A stretch of 6,145 bases of DNA from Acidimicrobiaceae bacterium (lineage in GTDB: Bacteria; Actinomycetota; Acidimicrobiia; Acidimicrobiales; Salinilacustritrichaceae), in the NCBI GenBank assembly GCA_003476595.1, contig DMTU01000123.1:9895-16039 (forward strand), given 5' to 3'. Shown here in pieces: positions 1 through 6,145 of this stretch (positions within the stretch are counted from its first letter, which is position 1; each line of letters starts with the position of its first letter). The position numbers and the translations under genes were made by a program. The notes below the pieces were generated by a model. That model was not told where the DNA came from, ran no database searches, and was given only the letters and a program-made list of their open reading frames with translations.

Positions 1-1367
1 GTCGAGGGGGTCGGCGGGGCCGGGGGCAGCGTGATGGCCGACGGCTGGTCGGCGACGGTGCCCACCGCGACCTCGCGACCCGGGTCGGCAGGCGCGGCGA
101 TGACCGCGACGGCGAGCACGAGGCCGGCGAGGGCGGCGATGCCCACGGCCCGACGGCGCCGCAGCAGGGCCGCCGGCGTCGGCAGGCTCGCCCCGCGGAG
201 CCACCGCTGGAGTGTGCCGTCGCGCACCGGCTTCTCGACGAAGCGGTACGAGGCCTCGGCGAGCAGCGCGATCAGGGCCAGGCGGGCGCCGAGCGCGGCG
301 GGTCCGGTGAGCCCCCAGTCGACCCCCGGTCGGGTGAAGACGATGACCGGCCAGTGCCACAGGTACACCGAGTACGACCGGCGGCCGAGCGCCTGCAGGG
401 GGCCGCTGCCGACCGAGCGCTCGAGCCGCGATGCCGGGTGGGTGACGGCGATGATGACCACGAGGGTCGCCACGTCGACCAGGAGGAAGCCCCACGGGTA
501 GGTCCAGGCATCGAACTCGCTGCGGGTGGCGTGCTGCCACGCGAGGAGCACCAGCGCGGCGACGCCGGCGCCCTCGATAACTCGCCGGGCGCCGGGCCCC
601 ACGTCGCCCCGGGCCCGCTGCGGTCGCCAGGCGAAGGCGAGCAGGGCGCCGGACAGGATGCCGAACAGGCGGGTGTCGGTGCCGTAGTAGGCCCGCTCGG
701 GGGCGGTGATGTCCGCGGTGGCCGCCATGAGGACGACCGAGACGGCGATCGCCACGGCCACGGCCACGACGGTGCGCCGTCGTCCGAGGCGGCGCAGGCC
801 CAGGGGGAGGAGCAGCGGCCAGAGCAGGTAGAACTGCTCCTCGATCGCGAGCGACCACAGGTGGCGCAGCGGCGAGGGGCGGCCGAAGGCCTCGAAGTAC
901 GGCTGCTCGGTGAAGACGGCGTGCCAGTTCTGGACGTAGAGGAGGCTGGCGATCCCGTCGCCCCGGAAGCGGTGCAGCTCGCCGACGGGCAGGACCAGCG
1001 CGGCGTAGGTGAACACCAGGCCGACGAGCACGAACACCGCCGGCAGCAGGCGGCGCGCCCGGCGACGCCAGAAGGCGAGCAGGTCGATGGTGCCGTGCTC
1101 CCGGTGCTCGGCCAGCAGCAGGCTCGTGATGAGGAAGCCGGAGACGACGAAGAAGACCTCGACGCCGAGGTACCCGCCGGCCGCCCAGCCCGCGTCCAGG
1201 TGGTAGGCGAGCACGGCCACGACCGCCAGGGCGCGCAGGCCGTCGATGCCCGGCAGGTAGCCGACGCCACGACCGAGGGAGGGCCCGTAGGCCGGCGGCG
1301 GCTCGTCGATGCGGAGGGGCCACCGGCGGTCCTCGGGCGCGGCGCGGGGGTCGGCGAGGTCGGTCAT
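1..1367 (-). CDS. Acyltransferase-3 (OafA/OatA-type) integral membrane protein, C-terminus beyond the window
   Basis: Membrane O-acyltransferase of the acyltransferase-3 family. Such proteins move acetyl or other acyl groups across the membrane onto surface polysaccharide, peptidoglycan or glycolipid. Reading from the ATG at 1367, 455 residues are visible with no stop before the edge. The family R-x10-H motif is present as Arg45 and His56 (GLRALAVVAVLAYH). It is followed by GVEVFFVVSGFLIT (68-81), the basic RRRARRLLPA loop (101-110), LRHLWSLAIEEQFYLLWP (167-184), YSVYLWHWP (332-340) and RFVEKPVR (375-382). Hydrophobic stretches fit about ten membrane helices for the catalytic domain. An extra helix (about 408-425) and a Pro/Ala/Thr-rich linker to residue 455 follow. 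That arrangement is typical of members with a fused extracytoplasmic SGNH domain, which would lie off-window. The start overlaps the stop of the upstream SGNH gene as ATGA, so the two are probably translationally coupled. The acyl acceptor cannot be told from sequence. The family call is secure; the fused domain is inferred. Confidence 0.93.
   Translation of the reverse strand, partial: MTDLADPRAAPEDRRWPLRIDEPPPAYGPSLGRGVGYLPGIDGLRALAVVAVLAYHLDAGWAAGGYLGVEVFFVVSGFLITSLLLAEHREHGTIDLLAFWRRRARRLLPAVFVLVGLVFTYAALVLPVGELHRFRGDGIASLLYVQNWHAVFTEQPYFEAFGRPSPLRHLWSLAIEEQFYLLWPLLLPLGLRRLGRRRTVVAVAVAIAVSVVLMAATADITAPERAYYGTDTRLFGILSGALLAFAWRPQRARGDVGPGARRVIEGAGVAALVLLAWQHATRSEFDAWTYPWGFLLVDVATLVVIIAVTHPASRLERSVGSGPLQALGRRSYSVYLWHWPVIVFTRPGVDWGLTGPAALGARLALIALLAEASYRFVEKPVRDGTLQRWLRGASLPTPAALLRRRRAVGIAALAGLVLAVAVIAAPADPGREVAVGTVADQPSAITLPPAPPTPS
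1364..1367 (-). other. ATGA start/stop overlap (translational coupling)
   Basis: The TGA stop of the SGNH gene (1366-1364) shares bases with the ATG start of the acyltransferase gene (1367-1365). No Shine-Dalgarno sequence is visible just upstream of this ATG. Termination-reinitiation is therefore the simplest way to translate the downstream gene, and the two proteins should be made together. Confidence 0.85.
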
Positions 1368-2137
1368 GGCGTGCAGTCGCAGCGGACGTGGGCGGCGACG
1401 AGCTCGGCCAAGGCGGCCTGCCCCTCGTCGCCGGGGTGGACGATGTCGACGAGCCAGTCCTGGCCCTCGCTGGCCGCGAACCAGTCGATGACCCCGGCCC
1501 GTGGATCCCGTTCGGCGAGCTCGACCAGCAGCCGGTTGTTGGGGTCCTGCCAGGCGCGGGCGTCGACGCGGGTGGTGACCCACCACACCCGCGCCAGCGG
1601 GCCGAGGGCGTCCATGGCCCGGGTCAGGTCGTCGGCGCGCAGCGCCGCGTTGTTGGCGATGACCACGACCGCGGCAGCGGTGGCCGGGTCGTCGACCAGC
1701 TCGGTCGCTGGGACGAGGTCGTCGAGGCCGCTCGCGACCTCGGTGCTGGCCGGGACCCCTCCGCAGGGCCCGGTGAAGCCGGCGTCGAGGCGTCGGCAGT
1801 CGACGGCGTCCACGACGAGCGGGGCGTCGAGCTCGGCCGCGAGGTCGTCGGCGATCAGCAGCGCGACCGAGTCGCCGTAGAGCAGGACCTCGTGGGGCAC
1901 CGCCTCCGGGCTGGGATCCTCCGGCGCCGGCACCTCGGCGCGGAGGGACCCGTCGACGGGGACGGGCACGCGGCGCACGACCGAGGTCGTGGTCGTGGCC
2001 GTCGGTCCGTCGGGGGCCGCGACCTCGGCACCCGTGGCGCAGGACGCGACGAGACCGGCGGTCAGCACGGCCCAGAGGAGGGGGAGGACCCCAGGGCTCC
2101 GGCGTCCGGGACCTCGGCGCGAGGGGGGAGCGGCCAC
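1364..2137 (-). CDS. SGNH-fold (GDSL-like) lipoprotein, probable partner of the membrane acyltransferase
   Basis: Predicted exported esterase or acetyltransferase of 257 residues. The N-terminus is basic (RRGPGRR, residues 7-13), then has a hydrophobic stretch (17-31) and a lipobox-like LVASC with Cys33 as the lipidated residue. A Thr/Pro/Ala-rich tether follows (about 34-80). SGNH block I is YGDSVA with the nucleophile at Ser90. VVVIANN with Asn162/163 is the likely oxyanion Asn block. The block V pair is Asp231 and His234 in DIVHP. WQDPNN (196-201) and VIDW (216-219) recur in stand-alone SGNH proteins encoded beside acyltransferase-3 genes. Cys114/Cys125 and Cys253/Cys255 could form disulfides outside the cell. 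The GTG at 2137 is chosen because it leaves a normal-length signal peptide and follows a -10-like TACGAT at leaderless spacing. Upstream in-frame GTG/TTG/CTG codons would add a long extension into the divergent promoter. By analogy with OatA and PatB it probably transfers or removes O-acyl groups on an envelope glycan; the substrate is unknown. Confidence 0.88.
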   Translation of the reverse strand: MAAPPSRRGPGRRSPGVLPLLWAVLTAGLVASCATGAEVAAPDGPTATTTTSVVRRVPVPVDGSLRAEVPAPEDPSPEAVPHEVLLYGDSVALLIADDLAAELDAPLVVDAVDCRRLDAGFTGPCGGVPASTEVASGLDDLVPATELVDDPATAAAVVVIANNAALRADDLTRAMDALGPLARVWWVTTRVDARAWQDPNNRLLVELAERDPRAGVIDWFAASEGQDWLVDIVHPGDEGQAALAELVAAHVRCDCTP

Positions 2138-2144
2138 CGCTCCG

Positions 2145-2150
2145 ATCGTA
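2145..2150 (-). promoter_or_regulatory. -10-like hexamer TACGAT for the SGNH/acyltransferase operon
   Basis: On the minus strand TACGAT matches the TANNNT pattern of actinobacterial -10 elements. It ends 7 nt before the GTG start at 2137, so transcription would begin at or beside the start codon and give a leaderless mRNA. No convincing -35 hexamer is seen 16-18 bp upstream. This is a pattern match only. Confidence 0.5.
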
Positions 2151-2218
2151 CCGAGGCGGTCGCGGGCGTCCCGGGATGTCTCGCGCGCCCGCAGGGAGGA
2201 GTTCGGGCGGTTCGTGGC

Positions 2219-2224
2219 CAATGT
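2219..2224 (+). promoter_or_regulatory. Weak -10-like hexamer CAATGT before the protease gene
   Basis: CAATGT has the A at position 2 and T at position 6 of a -10 element but lacks the first T. It ends 6 nt before the ATG at 2231, as in a leaderless transcript. No -35 is evident. The only purine-rich Shine-Dalgarno-like run (GGGAGGA, 2194-2200) lies 30 nt from the ATG, too far to serve it. This is tentative. Confidence 0.25.
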
Positions 2225-2230
2225 CACCAC

Positions 2231-3094
2231 ATGCGCTCCCTCCGTCGCCGCCCCGTCACCGCACTCGCCACCTTCGCTCTCGCCGCCGCCGGGCTCGCGC
2301 TCGCCGCGGCGCCGGGCGCGCAGGCCCAGACCACCTGGGCATCGCCCGCCGACGCGACGATCACGCCCGGGGTGCAGATGTTCACCGAGGGCGCCCAGTG
2401 CACGGCGAACTTCATCTTCGAAGACGTCAGCAGCGGCGCGACCTTCATCGGCTACGCCGCCCACTGCGCAGGCGACGGCGGGGCGGCCACCGACACCGAC
2501 GGCTGCGTCGCCCCCAGCCTCGCGCCGGGCCACCCGGTGGAGATCGCCGGCGCCGACCACCCCGGCGAGCTCGCCTACTCGTCCTGGCACACGATGCAGT
2601 CCGTCGGCGAGCAGGACCCCGACACCTGCCTGTACAACGACTTCGCCCTCGTGGAGATCCACCCCGACGACGTGGCCAAGGTCAACCCGTCGGTGCCCCA
2701 CTGGGGCGGGCCGACCAGCCTCGGAACCGACGGTCCCGCCGCCGGCACCACCGTCCACAGCTACGGCAACTCCAGCCTGCGGTTCGGCATCACGCTGCTG
2801 TCGCCCAAGACCGGTCTGAGCCTCGGCACCGCCGGGAGCGGCTGGACGCACCAGACCTACACCCTCACCCCCGGCATCCCGGGCGACTCCGGCTCCGGCC
2901 TGCTCGACGCGGACGGTCGTGCCGTCGGGGTGCTCTCCACCCTGGCCCTCGCCCCGCTGGCCGGCTCCAACAACTACTCCGACCTGGCCTCGGCCCTCGA
3001 CTACCTCCGGGCCCACACCGGCCGCGACATCGCCCTGGTCGAGGGCGACGTCGCCTTCGACGGCGCCCAGCTGCCCCTCGGTCTCGGTCTCTAG
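2231..3094 (+). CDS. Secreted trypsin/chymotrypsin-fold (S1-like) serine protease
   Basis: Exported endopeptidase of 287 residues. Residues 1-32 form a Sec-type signal peptide: basic RSLRRR, an Ala/Leu-rich core, and probable cleavage after AQA (30-32). The chymotrypsin-like triad can be read in order: His78 in GYAAHC (74-79), Asp137 in NDFALVEI (136-143) and Ser220 in PGDSGSG (217-223). Cys57 and Cys79 bracket the His loop as the conserved disulfide of this fold. Cys92 and Cys133 may form a second. The mature part is about 255 residues, rather longer than a minimal bacterial S1 domain because of an acidic insert after the His loop (about 80-130). There is no pro-domain, C-terminal anchor or PDZ domain, so it should be released or loosely held. 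The ATG at 2231 is the only start in this frame placed directly before the signal peptide. The gene lies 55 bp upstream of secA on the same strand, but a separate secA promoter is likely. Substrate specificity cannot be judged. Confidence 0.9.
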   Translation: MRSLRRRPVTALATFALAAAGLALAAAPGAQAQTTWASPADATITPGVQMFTEGAQCTANFIFEDVSSGATFIGYAAHCAGDGGAATDTDGCVAPSLAPGHPVEIAGADHPGELAYSSWHTMQSVGEQDPDTCLYNDFALVEIHPDDVAKVNPSVPHWGGPTSLGTDGPAAGTTVHSYGNSSLRFGITLLSPKTGLSLGTAGSGWTHQTYTLTPGIPGDSGSGLLDADGRAVGVLSTLALAPLAGSNNYSDLASALDYLRAHTGRDIALVEGDVAFDGAQLPLGLGL

Positions 3095-3113
3095 GGCCCA
3101 CCTCGCGGCCTCG

Positions 3114-3130
3114 GTGCGCTGACAGCGCGC
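3114..3130. repeat. Short inverted repeat between the protease gene and secA
   Basis: GTGCGCT and AGCGCGC form a 7-bp stem (one G-T wobble) around the loop GAC. The repeat lies 19 bp after the protease stop and ends 3 bp before the secA -10-like element. It could end protease transcription or be a protein-binding site in the secA spacer region. It is short, in GC-rich sequence and lacks a U-tract, so it may be chance. Confidence 0.3.
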
Positions 3131-3133
3131 CGA

Positions 3134-3139
3134 TACACT
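3134..3139 (+). promoter_or_regulatory. -10-like hexamer TACACT for secA
   Basis: TACACT within GATACACT fits the TANNNT -10 pattern and stands out as an AT-richer spot in the 55-bp gap. It ends 10 nt before the secA ATG, predicting a 5' leader of only about 3-5 nt. No Shine-Dalgarno sequence lies in those 10 nt. No good -35 hexamer is seen 17 bp upstream. secA probably has its own promoter independent of the protease gene. Confidence 0.55.
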
Positions 3140-3149
3140 CGCCAACCGC

Positions 3150-5940
<2,791 letters not shown>

Positions 5941-5966
<26 letters not shown>

Positions 5967-6145
5967 CCTGCTGCTCGCCGTCACCGACGGCGAGCACCTC
6001 GGCGAAGCCCTCGGTCAGGCAGGCGACGAACCGGTCCCCGTCGGTGATCGCCGCGGCGTCCATGTTGACGCCGATGCAGCACGTGCCCCGGTAGGAGAGC
6101 AGCGTGATGTTCACCGCCGAGCCGCCGGTGGGGCCGCAGGGGTAG
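5941..6145 (-). CDS. C-terminal end of a WS/DGAT-like (wax ester synthase/diacylglycerol acyltransferase) protein
   Basis: The last 67 codons and TGA stop (5943-5941) of a gene entering from the right edge. The visible part resembles the C-terminal domain of the wax ester synthase/diacylglycerol acyltransferase family. YPCGPTGGSAVNITLLSYRG (visible residues 1-20) fits the family's 'GP...G..LNIT..SY.G' signature. It is followed by the sheet segment IGVNMDAAAI (24-33) and a helix DRFVACLTEGFAEVLAVG (37-54). The catalytic HHxxxDG motif of the N-terminal half would be off-window, so activity cannot be judged. Full-length members join fatty acyl-CoA to a long-chain alcohol or diacylglycerol to make storage lipid and are common, often multicopy, in actinobacteria. 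The gene is convergent with secA and its last 26 bp are antisense to the codons of the SecA zinc-binding tail. It was too truncated to be obvious as an open frame, so the call rests on this short match. Confidence 0.72.
5972..5996. terminator. Perfect 11-bp inverted repeat, probable bidirectional terminator
   Basis: TGCTCGCCGTC and GACGGCGAGCA are exact reverse complements separated by the 3-nt loop ACC, beginning 6 nt after the secA stop. The RNA hairpin would be strong (8 of 11 pairs G-C) on either strand. No U-tract follows, as is common in high-GC actinobacteria. The repeat also encodes part of the C-terminus of the convergent gene (around its EVLAVGDGEQ), so it is a terminator built into coding sequence. 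For the convergent transcript the hairpin would precede the stop codon by about 30 nt. Confidence 0.65.

Noticed and set aside
354..1880. A 508-codon plus-strand open frame across the acyltransferase and SGNH genes
   Set aside because: Composition is Gly/Arg/Glu/Ala-rich without motifs, while the minus-strand frames hold clear family motifs throughout.
2194..2200. GGGAGGA as a Shine-Dalgarno sequence for the protease
   Set aside because: It lies 30 nt from the ATG at 2231. The nearer GTG (2214) and ATG (2221) are out of frame with the protease.
1388..3094. Reading the protease as a 568-codon protein
   Set aside because: The region before 2231 is antisense to the SGNH gene, and the signal peptide begins at the ATG at 2231.

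Overview
This is a GC-rich chromosomal window with dense, unspliced coding on both strands and the G/C-ending codons of a high-GC actinobacterium. Four features suggest a deep-branching, non-mycobacterial actinobacterial lineage, possibly Acidimicrobiia-like: a SecA with a C-terminal zinc-binding tail, a WS/DGAT-type acyltransferase end, an acyltransferase-3/SGNH pair, and genes that lack Shine-Dalgarno sequences. The lineage is an inference from gene content and protein style; no rRNA or other marker is present.

Layout. On the minus strand, positions 2137 to 1 hold a two-gene cell-surface modification unit. The first gene is an SGNH-fold lipoprotein (2137-1364). It overlaps by 4 bp (ATGA) a multi-pass acyltransferase-3 (OafA/OatA-type) membrane protein (from 1367) that runs off the left edge. 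A 93-bp divergent intergenic region (2138-2230) separates this unit from a plus-strand gene for a secreted chymotrypsin-fold serine protease (2231-3094). After 55 bp comes a complete secA (3150-5966), the ATPase motor of the general secretion pathway. Convergent to secA, and overlapping its last 26 bp, is the C-terminal end of a WS/DGAT-like acyltransferase (5941 to the right edge). A perfect 11-bp inverted repeat (5972-5996) sits between the two converging reading frames' ends and probably terminates transcription.

How the genes relate. SecA would power export of the protease, and of the SGNH protein if its signal is Sec-dependent. The SGNH lipoprotein and the acyltransferase-3 protein probably act together on the outer face of the membrane to move acyl groups onto an envelope glycan. 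The WS/DGAT fragment belongs to storage-lipid or wax-ester metabolism and has no evident link to the rest.

Translation starts are notable. The three genes with their own upstream regions (starts at 2137, 2231, 3150) have no Shine-Dalgarno sequence at usable spacing. Two of them have a TANNNT -10-like hexamer 7-10 nt before the start codon, which is the arrangement expected of leaderless or nearly leaderless mRNAs. No RNA gene, CRISPR array, insertion sequence or prophage signal was seen. I do not see an undescribed system here; the window looks like ordinary core-genome sequence with a few points worth checking.
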